DNA of 64,000 bases, from positions 23,377,501 to 23,441,500 of the forward strand of contig NC_135066.1 of the NCBI RefSeq assembly GCF_051401765.1, read 5' to 3'. Position numbers and translations under genes: made by a program. Below the pieces are notes generated by a model. That model was not told the origin of the DNA and did no database searches. It worked only from the letters and a program-made list of their open reading frames with translations. The DNA is from Calliopsis andreniformis (Eukaryota > Arthropoda > Insecta > Hymenoptera > Andrenidae). Shown piece by piece: positions 10,858-24,448 of this stretch; the first letter of the stretch is position 1; each line of letters begins with the position of its first letter.

Positions 10858-13580
10858 AAAATATATTTATTTTGCAGCCATTCACGAAATTAATAAGTTA
10901 TTGATAACTGCGTATTCTTCAACTTTTCAATTCTTGTTCTTCTGACGATTAGCAACATTGGATCCTTTTCTCACTTAAGAATATATTACGGAACTTCATG
11001 AATCAAATTAAACAATTCCTTACATTATTAAATAATTTGCTTTAATTAAAAAAAGTACAGAGCATTTCTCCATCAGGTTAAAGTCAGCTTGATCAACAAT
11101 AACTAATCCTTTATTCAATGTCATAAAAAGGCGTGAAATCCACCCAAAAAAACTTTGAAAAGGTAAAAAAAGGCAAACTAAGTATATGCGTCCCCTCGAA
11201 AAATCTGCTGTATAGAAACTAATCTTCCACAAAGTATCATTCATTTAAAAAAAGCAATTTAAGATATTAGGACAAACAAATCCATTGAAATCATTGGAAA
11301 ACGCCAAATGCAATAATATAATCTTCTACTAAAACATTGCTAATATTGTACTCCCAACAGATATCACTTTTAATCTTATTTCTACCGCTACAGTGCGTCT
11401 CTCATTAAAAATATTTTAAACGCTTTTGCACATACTACACGAAAATCATGTTTCACCCTATGGAGTATGCCTTCATTTTTGTAATAAAGAATCGACTTAC
11501 AACAAGCATTGCTTATGGTACAGTTAGTGGTATATTTGACTACTGTTTGATTTTTTAAAGTTGAGATCTGCGCGTGTCAGGCGATCGACGCTTGACTATG
11601 AGGGGGACTTAACTTCAGAAGCATATTTCCCACAACGTTGCCAGATTGTACAGTAGATCGGATCTTTCTAACTTTATGAAAAAATTCGTCTCTCTCGCTA
11701 AAGACACGCTAAAGCAGATTTCTTCGCCTGTAAGTAATTCCAAGCAATGGCGTCCGTACCAAATTGAATACTTACTTACTTTTTCGACAAATGTAAGAGG
11801 TTTACAATCTTAAATGGATCTAAATAAAATTGCAAGGCAGTTAAAAATACTGTTTATCTTATTTTGAATTTATTTACTCTACTGAAACATGATATTTTCA
11901 TGATAGGACACTGTAACATGATATTTTTGCCTTTTTTTGTGAAAACGTGCTGATCGAAATTATTAATTTCATTTTAGTTGAGAAAAATGAATATTTTAGA
12001 TTGAAATTTTCATACATACTTTTTTTATATATACATAAGAAGGAGATAAAAGGTGTCATTGGCCAAGAGTGTGTTTAAATAGTAGAGCTTATCTATAGTT
12101 ACAAATGGCACTATTCAGTCGAGTACAATACCTGTCGAAAATGTAAAATTGGCCAAATAAGAATTATTATACAATAGGATAGACCTATCACATTAAAGTA
12201 AAAGAAAAGGAACAATTTTTTCGTGGTAAAAGTCAATGGAAAAAAATATTTTCGCGAAAGTAAATATATACAAATGATCAGATGCTACTTTGCTATTTTA
12301 TGCAATAAAAATATATGTCTTTTATGTAATAGTGATATATATGTACAAAACTTTGACTCTCACTGTTTCAGAGATATTTCGACTTTCACCTTTTTTGTTG
12401 TTTACTGTTTATTACAGTTTACCTTTTTTTTATTTCTAAACTGCAATATAAATTAATAACAGTGTGTTATTTATATTAATTTAATCCTTAAGTATTATTG
12501 GAATAACTGTTACATACTCATATTTGCAATAAATATATTTATACTGCATAAAATCGCATAAGTCTTTTAAGGCAACATTTTCGAAACTATTCGCCATTTC
12601 TTCCATGCGCCACAGGCCTCTCTAAATTACTAATAAGATTCGACACTTTCCCTAACTGCTAAAAATAATATATGTGTATATTCGTGTACATAATAATATA
12701 CATGTAGGATTTAGGAATCGGATAAGGTGGAGTGACTGTAACGATTTACTAAAAAGACAAAGAAAATGTATTTAAACAGAAAAATATACATTAAACGCTT
12801 TGTAACGAAGCCTTTTTGAACCTGACAATAACTCTGATCTCCCGTCTCTAAGTACTGAACGTTCTTTAAACAATCATTGTTACGCTGTCCTAAATATCAC
12901 ATACTATTTTATTTATTACATATTTCATGATCCTTCACTCCCTTCATATAGGTGAATGTATAAACAATCACTCCCTTCCTAAAGTCTACATGTGTATTAT
13001 TACGTACACGTATGTGGAACAACTTGTTGAAAAAAAAGATTTGATTTGTATGAAATAGGCATTCATCGTCATAATAAAATAGAAATCACCTAATTTGTGT
13101 TAAGAAATGTAAATCGAATGAAACATCGGACAAAATGTAGCAGCATGCGTATAACAGTAACTATTTGTTATGACAAATACCATACTAAAAATATTCTTTT
13201 ATATTTCATTCGATTGTTTAAAATGATAATTTTTTATGTATAAAAATCGTATCTATCTGTCACCGTTAGTATATATGAGCAACATAGTACTTTGTTTATT
13301 TAAAAATGGTATACAATGAGGACAATTTCCATGCAATAGTGTGACAGAGCACAAAAAATTGAACAATTGGTACATGTAACGTTTTGCTCTATCTCGTACC
13401 GTTACAAAGTTATACTCAAAAAACTAAAAAATGCTAAAACTTTTGGAGTTAACTTCATACCCTTAAAATGACTTTCAACATGACAAAAAATAGCTTTGTA
13501 TTATAGGCGAAATACACTACTTATATACGAAATTTCATAATTGTTTGTATCTACTTTTCCCTCTTAGTTTTACAACTTTG
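10858..13580. other. AT-rich noncoding stretch
   Basis: Nothing recognisable as gene or repeat. Long A/T runs and low GC throughout. Confidence 0.45.
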
Positions 13581-13585
13581 TACAA

Positions 13586-13920
13586 CACACAAGGTGTTCG
13601 ACAACAAGTGTCAGAAATATGAGGTTAGCCTACATGTTAAAATAAAATAAAAATGAAGGTAGACGAAACTGCACTTCAGGTTTCATTTTCGAGTTACTAA
13701 CTGTTCAGAAAATGCTTGAAATACGCAGAAAATGTGTCTACAGAGTGTACTGATTTCGCTATGTTTGACCTAACTAATGTGCGCCGGCAGTAGATGGAAT
13801 AAGTTCCAAATTAGATACATTTCACGTTTTCAGACGTTTTTATAAGAATCGATTAAAAACTCTGAAACGAAGATCTAAACGCAATTTCATCATTCATAAT
13901 TTTCGTCCTATATTTATATA
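13586..13920. repeat. Foldback repeat family F, copy A
   Basis: Aligns over most of its length with 18739-19119. Shared blocks are TGTTCGACAACA, GTTACTAACTGTT-like sequence, AAATGTGTCT, GCGCCGGCAGTAG(ATG)GAATAAG and GCAATTTCATCA. Within the family the second half is an inverted copy of the first (see copy B), so these are palindromic elements. No protein is encoded. The right boundary near the TATATACAGAATG at 13917 is uncertain. Confidence 0.7.
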
Positions 13921-16445
13921 CAGAATGATCCCGTTAAATTTCTAACATCAGTTGTCTAACACTCTGTACATACATTTTATTATAGAGTGATTCATTTTGA
14001 ACTATCGTACATTGGTCTAAGAAAAGTTGCGAAGTAGGGATAGTTACAAACTGAACTTGCGAAGATTCAAAGAACGGGTCAGATAGCAGGGGAAACTCAT
14101 CCTATTATCCAACATAAAAACACCGAGTCCTAGCCTGAGAAAAATAGCGAGTTGGAAATAAGATTTTCTCGATACGTTCCGTCCTCGGTAACCCAATTTG
14201 CGCCGTGATAGCTCCTTGACCTTCGATATCCCGATTGGATATTCGTCTCCAGTTCGCACGAACCCTCGATGACTCCATCACTTTCATTGTGCCACTAACG
14301 TCGTTTGGGAAATGTACTTTTATTGCGAGTAACTAAACCACTGGGGGAGAATAATAAATATCAATCACGATGATCCACTTTGTGGCCAACGAATTCAGTT
14401 TAGATAAATAGTTTTTGAACTGGTCTGGAATCTCGTTATTGACTAAAATTTGATATAATGGCGAGATTTTTTTCTGTTATTGAATTTAGAACTACATTGT
14501 ATGAAATTTTTCTCGGGCTGAATAGGAGTTATTTTGTTATGTGAGCTTAGAATCGAATTGAATCTCTATTGCAAGATTTCTTTTGCTATTTTTGATGTTT
14601 TGAAACTATGGGTACAACATGTAGTAGTGAACTACTGTTCCGATAAAAACTTGCTGAAACACTCAGGTTTCTTTGAAGCCACACAACAGGAAACTAGTGC
14701 AGAAGCTGAAGAAGTTGAGAAAGTAGTTTCTAACAAAGGTTTATCTACTCACTAGTCACAAGAAAACACAAATGTACCATCATGATATTGTATAAAGATA
14801 ATACTGTGTTGCCTTGATTATCAAACAACCCTCACCGAGTAATTGAGTACAGTAATATTTGTAATGCGTTTCCTTGAAATTATAGTACTCTTCCGAGACA
14901 AGCTCAAGACCTAAAACCAGTTAAGTACTAAGAATGAAGAAGAAGATTCATTCTAAACTCAACTTACTACCTTACTGCCTATAAAAAAACACGACTGTAC
15001 TATCGAGTTCGTACCGAAACAACACTGTATTTCGTATAAGAAATACACTATTTTTCTAAATTTGCCATATTATTAAACCACATTTGTCTCTTTAACATGC
15101 AGTAGTACCGTACCTTCTCAAATAACAGCGTAACACTTGTGCTAGAACAAGTTTCGCGCAACTCGAACCATTTTATATGAATTTCGAGTTTCTTCAAGCC
15201 TGTTGCGTACAGCTGTCACTGCAACGCAAAGCGATCCATGTTTGGTGTTCCCAAAACAAGTAAAATTAAAGCGTAGTCTATGATGAAGTTTCCTTCCAAG
15301 TTGCGTAACGCGTCTCACGCTTCTAATGAAAACTTGCTGCATTACATTTAGATGATTCAATTAATTCGACACTGTACGTCATAATTGCCATCCCCGCTGT
15401 ATTTAATAACGTGAAATCTAATACATGCTCAAAATGAGAACGCACATTTTCGTAGAAGCGCTCACGGAATTTCATAATGTCGGACGAGACAGCGACTGTT
15501 GAAACACCAAATAATAATTATTTAAAAGCATCCAGAAAATTGGAAATACTTCTCAATCGCCATTCTTCAGGTGTAATCTATTTTATTAGTCATCAAACTG
15601 AAGTTAATTGTTTAACTTGTTCGTATTAGTATTGAGATGTCTTTTTACTTCCATAGAAGCTCTCAAATCGTTGGTATTGTTTGACTTCTGACTGTGCATT
15701 GAGTTTGTCTACTTTAAATTGTAGCCATATGTTCTGTTTGTTATATTATGTATTTTGTCAAATTATGTTTGATGATATATCAGTATGTATTTGATGATAC
15801 AGGGTAAAGTACTTAGTACTCGATACCTTGAGCAAAACAATATTGTCGTATGGTAAATTTTTTGTGAATTTAAAACCAGTAAAGTTCAAACTATATAGCA
15901 CTTTTACTTTTAGTTCAACTGCTGGGTACTTTAACTTAAGTTTCATTGTGTTGTGAATTCCATTTTTATTACTACCGCTAAAACGATTCTTATAAGAAAA
16001 GTCATGAATTTTTGTCATTAAAATAATTTTGAAAGACTTCATCACTCGTTATAACACAGATAGATATCTCACAGTCTCTCTTTTCTCGTCAACTGTGCAC
16101 TAATCCTTAATTCTATAAATATAGAAGCTTGTAAAGTTAATTAACAGAGAAGTTTTTGCTAAATTAGCCGTAAACGTGAACCTATTACTGTCCCGAAAAA
16201 GGCATTGTAATTAATCTTTTTTGTCTATTACATTTAGACAACTAAGATTCATCATGAACATAACAATGAAGAGACAATCTTATAAAAATTTACTCTGTAC
16301 AATTCTAATACACATAGTAATATTATGATTCTGTCGAATCCCATTATTATTTCTTCGGCTTTGCAATTCTGTTTGTGAACTGTTGTCTTTCCTTTTTGAT
16401 GCGGTTATACTTCTTTTTCTGATGATTATTTGTATAAATGTTCAA
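13921..16445. other. Noncoding stretch
   Basis: No gene recognised. 14030-14290 and 15140-15340 are somewhat GC-richer than their surroundings but show no motif I can name. Confidence 0.4.
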
Positions 16446-16449
16446 CGTG

Positions 16450-16605
16450 TCTGGCGTCATCGATAGTTAATTGTCTTCCCGCATTGATCGTAAAATCGAA
16501 GATCATTGTTTTTGATTCGCGACACATGGCGGCGTGCGTGTACGCGTTAACATGTCGCCAGTATTGCAAAACGGCGGAAGAATTCGACTTGTCAAACCCT
16601 ACAGC
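16450..16605 (+). repeat. Dispersed repeat family H, copy 2
   Basis: Closest to copy 1 at 4170-4312: GCGACACATGGCGGCGTGCG, GTCGCCAGT, GGCGG and GTCAAACCCTACA line up in the same order and spacing. The open frames on both strands across it (16426-16890) follow from the GC-rich repeat and carry no known domain. Confidence 0.75.
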
Positions 16606-18735
16606 ACTCTGTTTAACCCCTTTCAGAAACATAAAGTCAACGAATCCTATGTCGTGGTAGTACAAGTTCGAAGCATACTTCAACAGTCCAATTCGAAAAT
16701 AAAATTAAACGGAAGTTCTCAGGTTTGGAAAACGATAGGATCCCTTGCCATGCACTTGATCTATACAATCTACTTCGTACAGCTGTCGTCCAAGATGAAT
16801 GTAGCCTCGTCTGTCTATAGTGGTCGTCCTCTTATCTGACGAATCGAAGCCCCCTTTTAATTCCTCCGACGGCTCATAAGTTCGGAACAAAGTTCCACGC
16901 AGTCGTATTGTGAGGGGCCAGTGCGCTGTCTTCGAGCTTTATTGAGGAAGCTTCTGAAAGTAAGCTGTTTATCGGCGCCACCCAGACACCGTTGTCCGCG
17001 GCGTCACATTCCATGAGGCTTCGAGGATTCAAAGAGAGTCCAGTGCGCGAAAGCCCGATTGAACAATGCTACAGTCTGAGACTGAGCTTTCGATAATGCT
17101 GCAACACTTCGTTGCGTTAAATTATTTCAAATCAGTGTTGCCTTGTCAAATAACTTGGTGATAACGAGACATTTACAGTAGAAGCCAATGAAATTGTGCC
17201 ACTTTACAAATATCAATGTCTTTGACTTGACTGTCACATGAGAAGTAATCGTCTGTATTATTTGTTATTAATCTCATTTTCTTTTCTTTTACTTGTAATT
17301 TTTATTTGTCTGACAATTTTGATATATTGAGGTATCACGTATACAATTACTTTCATATTCGACCCCCTCTCTGATTTTCCCACCTCTACCCAATGTAAGG
17401 GTTTGGAAGTTTTCCTTAGACAAGAAGAAGTCGAAGAAGACAGAACTGTTTAGACCACCAAGCTACAACCAACCTTTGAATAAACGATTATACATTTGTT
17501 CCGAGAACTAGTCTCTATAATTAACCCATCCACACAAGGTTAAGTCGGAGTGTGTGATTACACGTAAAGTCTCGAACTACGAAGTTACGTGTACAAACAG
17601 AAATACTCTTCAGCATAGAACTAGTGATTCTTACTACTCATTACTTGCAGTTTGACGCTGAGATAGGTTACTACTCGTTTGGGGTATCATAGACGATAGG
17701 GATTACTTTTTCTTATTTAATGTGCCTTGTCGTTTTTTACATTATTTTTTGATTAATTGAAAAGATCGACATATTCACATACATACATTCAAATGCAAGT
17801 AGTAATAAACTAATTATTGTCACTTACACATGATTATTTTCGTAGCTAATAAAAATTTGGGTAACTAAGGAAAATATACCATTTATGACAATATAATATT
17901 GTAGTTAATAAGATACAATCCTTAGCTGAGGGATGTAACTAGAAAAAAATAATGTGTGATACAGGATGTTTTAATTACATTAGAGATTAATGTAACTTTG
18001 TCTATTGAAAAGTTGCGTTCTTTTTGTGGCATCTGTTTAATGAGTTCCAAATCTGATTTGAGCCTGGACTGAGACTTAAGTGCTCTGTCGATATAAGCTT
18101 ACAGATAAATAATGAATACATAGAGGAACGTGTTTATCAGTTCAACTTATGCTTATCGCAAGACTCTTTCTTTGATTCTTTGAGACTATTTCTTTCTTTC
18201 TTCCTTTGAATAATTTCAAGTTAAATAGCAATGATCTCATAACGAAGCAAGACACTACATTCAAGCGGCCTTAAATTTAAACATATTAGAACCCATTTGA
18301 AGTTACACTAAGATTCTTCATATTTGTGAATGTTTCTAACTCTAGAAGAGCTTTCCTTGTTCTAGCATGATTACAGAATCTGAATTTGTAAAGCAATCTT
18401 AATTTGTAAATAGAGATAAAGGTCAATTTTCCAGTACTCTCGCACAGAGAAGGAAATATTGTGGTATTCTTTTCTAATTTCAATTGCAATCTGGTTTATC
18501 ATGTAGTAGGCAACCTAAAAGTTTCTGTCTTTACATGTAAAAAACCAAATGCATTACAGGTTTGCAACTACAGCAATAGATTAAAATTGTAAAAAATTCA
18601 ACGACTTTTCGAGGTAGACTCTTCTAAAATTACGAAGAACATGATTCAGTCTTGGTTCAAAACTTAATCATCTATTATGAGACATCTCCTGATTTTGTAG
18701 GACAAAAAAGATTTTTTTATAGAATTACTTTTGTT
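16606..18735. other. Noncoding stretch with a GC-rich island at 16830-17110
   Basis: 16830-17110 is clearly GC-richer than its flanks (for example GGCGCCACCCAGACACCG, CCGCGGCGTCAC). It shows no frame with a recognisable domain. The remainder is AT-rich with no feature seen. Confidence 0.4.
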
Positions 18736-18738
18736 CTA

Positions 18739-19119
18739 CAGAATGTTCGACAACAGGTGGCGGAAATTCTAGAATGATTCTATATGCTAAAATAAGAAGT
18801 AAACCAAAAGTGACGAAATTGTGTTTGAGACTTCGTTACTGAGTTATTAATTATCGAAAATACACCTAAAATTGACGTGAAATGTGTCTGACTCGGAATC
18901 TTTTTCTATTAATGTTACTATGTCTGTTTTGGCTAATGTACGCCGACAGTGGAATAAGTTCCCAAGTCAGACATATTTCTCACACATTTTAGATGTATAT
19001 CTGCAACAACTAATAGTTCGGAAAGCAAGTGTCAAATGCAATTTCATTAGTCTTAATTTTTTCTTTTATTTTAATATTGAATTTCTAGCTTCAGACCACT
19101 ATTTCAGAGATCCTGAATA
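18739..19119. repeat. Foldback repeat family F, copy B
   Basis: Homologous to copy A. The left half (18739-18905) and right half (about 18937-19105) are inverted relative to each other: ATGTGTCTGACTCGGAA on the left pairs with TTCCCAAGTCAGACATATTT on the right, with further matches outward (GAAATTGTGTTTGA against TCAAATGCAATTTC). The right end is cut by the mariner-like element that starts at 19122. Confidence 0.7.
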
Positions 19120-19121
19120 TA

Positions 19122-19875
19122 CAGGGTGTTCAAAAAAAACCATTCAATATTTATATGGTATATAGGATACACTGTACTGAGTAAAAAAGCGTTAGTAAAC
19201 ATAGGTCGAAAGTTCAACCGTTTCTGAGATATAAATATTTTTCTTTGCTAGTATCGTGACTGACTTACTTGCTTCTATCGCATGCGATGTTTACTTTAGT
19301 GTTTACAAACCGCGTTCTGAATTACCTCAGTACTTGGATGATATGCCTTTGGCAGAAAGATTATCGATGTGGTACATGCATGATGGGGCACCACCTCATT
19401 TTGTGCGTAATGTGAGAGACCACTTAAACATGGTGTTCGGTCAAAGGTGGATTGGACGTGGTGGACCAGTTGCATGGCCTCCTCGATCCCCCGATTTAAA
19501 CACTTTGGACTTCTTTTTATGGGGATATTTAAAAAGCCTAATGTATTCCTCGCCGATAAATGATTTAGAAGAATTATGTAACCGAATCCACCATGCTTGT
19601 CAAACAATTCGACAGAAATGTGGAATTTTCGAGAGAGTTCGCGACTCTGTAAAACGAAGATGCCAAGCGTGTGTAGAAATGGAAGGTGGACATGTGGAAA
19701 ATCTTCTGTAAACATCGAAAATTCAGTATTAAGTCAATTATGATAATAACAAATAAAAATGTTTATATCTCAGAAACGGTTGACCTTTCGACCTATGTTT
19801 ACTAAAGCTTTTTTACTCAGTACAATGTATCCTATATACCATATAAATATTGAATGGTTTTTTTTTAACACCCTG
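19122..19875 (+). mobile_element. Internally deleted mariner-like (Tc1/mariner superfamily) element, copy 1
   Basis: 754 bp bounded by inverted repeats of about 130 bp: CAGGGTGTTCAAAAAAAACC at the left and its near-exact complement ending in AACACCCTG at the right. A TA lies directly outside each end (19120-19121, 19876-19877), the hallmark target duplication of this superfamily. Between the repeats is only the C-terminal part of a transposase (19256-19711). The copy at 43827-44544 has the same organisation and the same missing part, so this is a propagated nonautonomous subfamily that would depend on transposase made elsewhere. Confidence 0.92.
19256..19711 (+). pseudogene. Mariner-like transposase, C-terminal fragment
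   Basis: An open frame of 151 codons with no ATG start (first candidate codon GTG). It begins right at the inner edge of the left inverted repeat. It carries WYMHDGAPPHFVRN with the second catalytic Asp and PPRSPDLNTLDFFLWGYLK with the third, 36 residues apart. The N-terminal DNA-binding helix-turn-helix region and the first catalytic Asp are absent, as a full family member would be about twice as long. The reading frame is uninterrupted to its TAA, so the fragment is young or constrained, but it cannot be an active transposase. The antisense frame 19296-19715 is only its shadow. Confidence 0.9.
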
Positions 19876-19877
19876 TA

Positions 19878-20544
19878 GACTCATGGTTAACGAGCTATAA
19901 TAAAGGACACGCTTTCAGATTCAACTAAAATACGGTGTAATCTTATCAAGGACACGAGTATAACTATGCATGAAAAGTAAATATCAATTAGTCTAAGTAA
20001 TTTCAAGATATAATGAATATAATGATGAATCTACATATACTGAATATCGCAATAAGTGGATAATGCTTCAGGAGCTGTTCAGCACTTAAAATCAATGCAA
20101 AATGTTTATATAAACATATATCCTATTTCACCTTGTTTATGAGATGTAGTATATTTCGTGTCCTATCATTTCATATTTAGTTACCTTCACAAGAGATGCT
20201 TAAAACTAAGTACTTTGAGTATCAACACATTTCTGGAGACATCTTATCATCGATATAACTCCTCCTTCAATTCTCCTTCATGCTCTTTCAATTTGTTGAG
20301 ATCCCTGTTGAATTTTGTATCAAAGTATTTTAACACTTTCAACAGATCTTGCGTATACTAAGGATTTCAAGTATCCTCCCATATCTTGTAAATAAATTTC
20401 AATATCTGTGTTGGAAGAATATTGTACTTTCTTTAATCAATTGGTTCGCAGCTCTGATATTAAAAAAACGTACAAAAATGTATCTCATGAATTGGTCAGG
20501 AATTATATCGTTCTACAATTTTAAAGCAAAATATAACACCTGAT
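19878..20544. other. AT-rich noncoding stretch
   Basis: No gene recognised. Open frames at 20158-20543 are low-complexity and show no family resemblance. Confidence 0.4.
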
Positions 20545-20880
20545 ACGCGAATGTCACCAGTTTTGATACGATATTCGAGTCATCGTATTGTTAGCCCACT
20601 CGATTCATGCAATCTGTTTGGCTCAGCTGTCACCATTGGCCCGGCATTTCGCAACGAAGACCTTCGTCCCCGTTCTCTATCCAACAAGTCGCATCTTCTC
20701 CAATTTCACGTTTCTCTTGGCTCGAGCCGCTCGTCGGTAAGGACACGAGGCCTTTTTCTTGTTCTCCACCCTCTGGCGTCGCGCACAAAGCAGTCGTCGC
20801 GGAGATTACGAAGTGTCGTTGCGGTAAAGAGCGCTCGAGACTTTCCTAGAAGTTCGTGATGGTCGGAAAAGTGCGATATA
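20545..20880. other. GC-rich island of unknown role
   Basis: It stands out from its flanks by GC content (for example GGCCCGGCATTTCGC, CTGGCGTCGCGCACAAAG). Two overlapping + frames (20551-20859 and 20607-20849) are open, but their Ser/Arg-rich translations match nothing I know. One in-frame ATG and no clear splice sites make coding unlikely. It could be regulatory DNA of the surrounding intron. Confidence 0.35.
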
Positions 20881-23800
20881 CTGGAACTCCTACGAGCCTG
20901 AATCTTTTTTTTGCTTCGTTGATACAGTGATTTAACATTTCGGAGAACTGCATACTTTCAAAAACTGAAAAAAGGGCTGATTGGAAAAATTTTTGTTTTA
21001 ATATGTGTAGATATCTTGTCAATAAAATTTACGTTCATTCAAACATTTAAAAAACTATAGTCGATTCAACTGTAAAACTAAGTCTATATTACTCGAAACT
21101 ACTTTTCTTAGCTGACTCAAAATCTTTGAAACCAACGGATTATTCTAATTTCTAAAAATTTGTGTAATTTCGTTCAAATGTAATTGTAAGGTAAATATAT
21201 AAACTTTGAAAAATTTATGTCTGTAATAGTTTGAAAGACAAAATTTCTCACTAACACAATTTTTGGGGCTCTGGACTAGAAGAATTACTTAAGAGTACGC
21301 TCAATTTCAGTAAAATTCTGAAAAGTTGAAGAACTGAACAAGTCTCAAATTAGTTATTTTCGGAGAATCTCAAAACTATATCTGGTTAAGTCATACAGAA
21401 AGCCAATAGCTCTGGTGTCTAGATGTGTAAAATGCATCGAACTACACGTGGGAATTAAATATCCGAAAATGTTTTTTTTTGGACTTGTATTGCTCTTCAA
21501 CTCGCCAATTCAATAAGGAATAAAAAGCTTACAAAGCTTATAAAAAGTATTTTATTTGAAATTTCGAAAGAAAAACATTCCTTGTAATATACTGATACTT
21601 CGATACCATTCAAATTGCATATAAGATATTTTTTATGCCATCACAATTAGAAAAAGAGATATTTATGTGGCCTTACTTAAATGGACCACCCTGTATATAA
21701 TTGCCTACTATACAATATAATTTCTATTTTTAATTATAGTTTGTATTCTATCGTATAATCGTATCCTATAACCATTAGTTGTATTTTATCATATGTTATC
21801 GTACATACTAGCCGTAATTTGGAATAATATATATTTGGTAAAAATTTAGAATCACGTCTGAGGATAGACGGAAGGCAGGCTGATCGAAGTTGTAAGAGGT
21901 TAAGAATCTTTGGTTTTCGCGAAGGATTGAGCACCTTTTTAGTGTAAGCCTACCTGAATATATGACTACATAAAGTCACATTCGTAAAAATTATTCGCCA
22001 ATCCGCAGTGTCGGGAAAAACAGAATGTGTTATATGATAGAATATGACCTCATAACTTAAGCAACGTGAATATCATTAAAAATAATTTCTATACTACATA
22101 CGAGACTTGTAAAATAATATGTAACCCACGGTTACAGGAGAAGGACATAAAGTGGTCGAGATTTTCAACCCTTGATATTATTAACATGTCCGACGCAACT
22201 GGCATGGACAGATAAGTTCTTTTTTTTCAACCGTCACCGACTGTTTCGAGGGTAGGTGGACACACACGTGTCCCACGCGAAATATATCCTAGCAGGGGTG
22301 TACACCCGTTGCCATATGTGTATAACTCATGGCAGGAATATATGGAGATTTACATATTTGTTTCGGCATAATGAATTCCATGCATGGTCAGCTGCTAACC
22401 ACGCAAAAGTTATTACGGGTGCAGAGATTACAGGCAACTCTTGCACGTTAAAATGAACGTATCCGCCGACTTGCTACGCAGCCTGCCCACGGAATCGATG
22501 ACCCGGGTACCATGTGGTAGGTAGTGCAAAAAAAGGAAGGGAAAAAATGGAAAAATATTGACAGAGGAATTTTCAACAACAAATACGTCACAGTTGAAAT
22601 CTGTATCCCCAGATTACGCGATAGATTCACTTCGGCGTGCTCGAAATCTTCACAGCACCGATTTCATTTGAAATCCTTGGTTAAAAATGTTATTTAGTAA
22701 AACACATTTTCGCCTAAATATAAATTTTAGCAATAACATGAAATTTGATCTGCCTGTTTTTAATACTTTTCGAGAAAAGTTTGCATAAAGTTTTGCACGT
22801 AAAACTAACTTCGCTTTATAGCCATAGAGTGAACGATGGTTCAGGAAAAAGCTCTTGGATGTTTCATGTGACGTTTACTTTAAAAATGCTCTGAGAGCAT
22901 TCGTTCACGTGTAATTTGTTTTTTCTCTTGCTTTTGCTTTTAGTATAATAAGAATAAATTATCGCAAAGGTGTAATTCACTTCTCTTTAAACACTTTAAT
23001 TTCATATGTTTAAATATCATGCATCAAACGAGCGCAAAAACAGTAGATTTATGTGAAAGTTATTTATGCTTTATGTTTCTGACATCACTGATTTGAACTG
23101 GCTTTTCCAAAATAACAGAACTTTTTTCCGTCAAAGATGTCCATAATGTCTGAAATTCTCGCAAGCTTGAAACAAAGTTAAAGATTTGAATAATTAATTA
23201 AAGGAAACTGCTTCGGTTGCTCAGCAGAAAGTAGATTTTAAACGAGTATAAAGTTTTAGTTCATAAATGTTCTTCGTGCAATGAAAACTGTTACTCCGCA
23301 GAAACTTGTACATGTCACAACTGGAAGGTGAAATGAATGTTATATTAAACGAAAAGTTTATTTGAAAAGTTAGATGCCCATTACCAGCAACTTTGCTATA
23401 TTTCCTGGAAATACTCTACTGGAATTATTTATGTTAAGAAAACAAAGTATAATAATTATCCTTTTGTCATCTCTTCCAACATGAAGGAAATATTTAATTA
23501 GGTGGACATTAATAAAAAGACGGCTTCATAAAATCGTGGGAACATTTTTCACTTTTGGAATGAGTCAAATTTTTATCGTTTGAAAAATAATTACATTTTG
23601 TACTTATCAAATTCTTTATATTTGTATAAAATAATGCATACAATTTCTAGTGTTCTTTTACTATTGTAAAAGCTGATTCTTACAGGTTTCAAATATTTGT
23701 GAAAACAGTATTGTATTTCGTTGCTGGGTACACAGCTTTTTATAGTAATTTGATGTACTAGAATATAAAGATAATGAAAATTTTAATCTAGACAAAAGTG

Positions 23801-24448
23801 AAGTTTGTCATTGTTTGCAGTAATACAATTACAATATAATAATCGAATACATCTTAATATAGGACTTTAAATACCTATAGACGCATTAACCTACTCAATA
23901 TTTCACACTGCTTATATTATTAGATTTTCACTTCTATTATAGAATACTTCGTTAATAAACTATTTTAATAAATTATTCAAAATGGAAATTCCTCTTTCAG
24001 AAGTTCATCTCTTAAACAAAACTTCCTTATTTTCTATATAATAACGTTCTTCAAAGCTAAATCTACGAAACTTAAGTTATAATAAATTTGCATTTTGAGC
24101 ACCTCCTAAAATTCCTTGTCTTTTAAATTTCATTATTTCCTTTCTCAATTATCAGTAGAGAGTGTTTTCAAATATTTCTAAATCTGCTATTTATCCCGTG
24201 TCGCTTTTCACAGTTTAAAAATCGAGCAACAAAGCCAAGTCTGTTTTCATCTGAGGAACCGTAACTCTGATTCAATGTCCGACTCGCAGAATGATGGTTC
24301 TCCTCCAAGATTTCCGCCCCTCATCAAAATTCATAGAAACAATTTTAATTAAAGATTTCTGTCTCTATTATCTCGGTATTCCTGTTTTATTCGCGTCGAG
24401 AATGAACGACCCGTTTTGAAACGTTACAATCGTTTGTTGTTGTTTCAG
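20881..24448. other. Presumed intron upstream of the RRM exon
   Basis: AT-rich sequence with no further exon found by eye. CCACCCTGTATAT at 21686-21698 looks like the right end of another CAGGGTG-type element, but no left end was found. 22190-22530 is GC-richer, with an E-box CAGCTG and several short palindromes. The last ~30 bases (22 of them T, 24420-24448) lead into the splice acceptor. Confidence 0.4.

Noticed and set aside
14534..14755. 73-codon + frame with an acidic tail
   Set aside because: No recognised family and no supporting splice or regulatory signals; compatible with chance.
20551..20859. 102-codon + strand frame
   Set aside because: Ser/Arg-rich translation of a GC-rich island, overlapped by another equally open frame; no known domain, no splice context.
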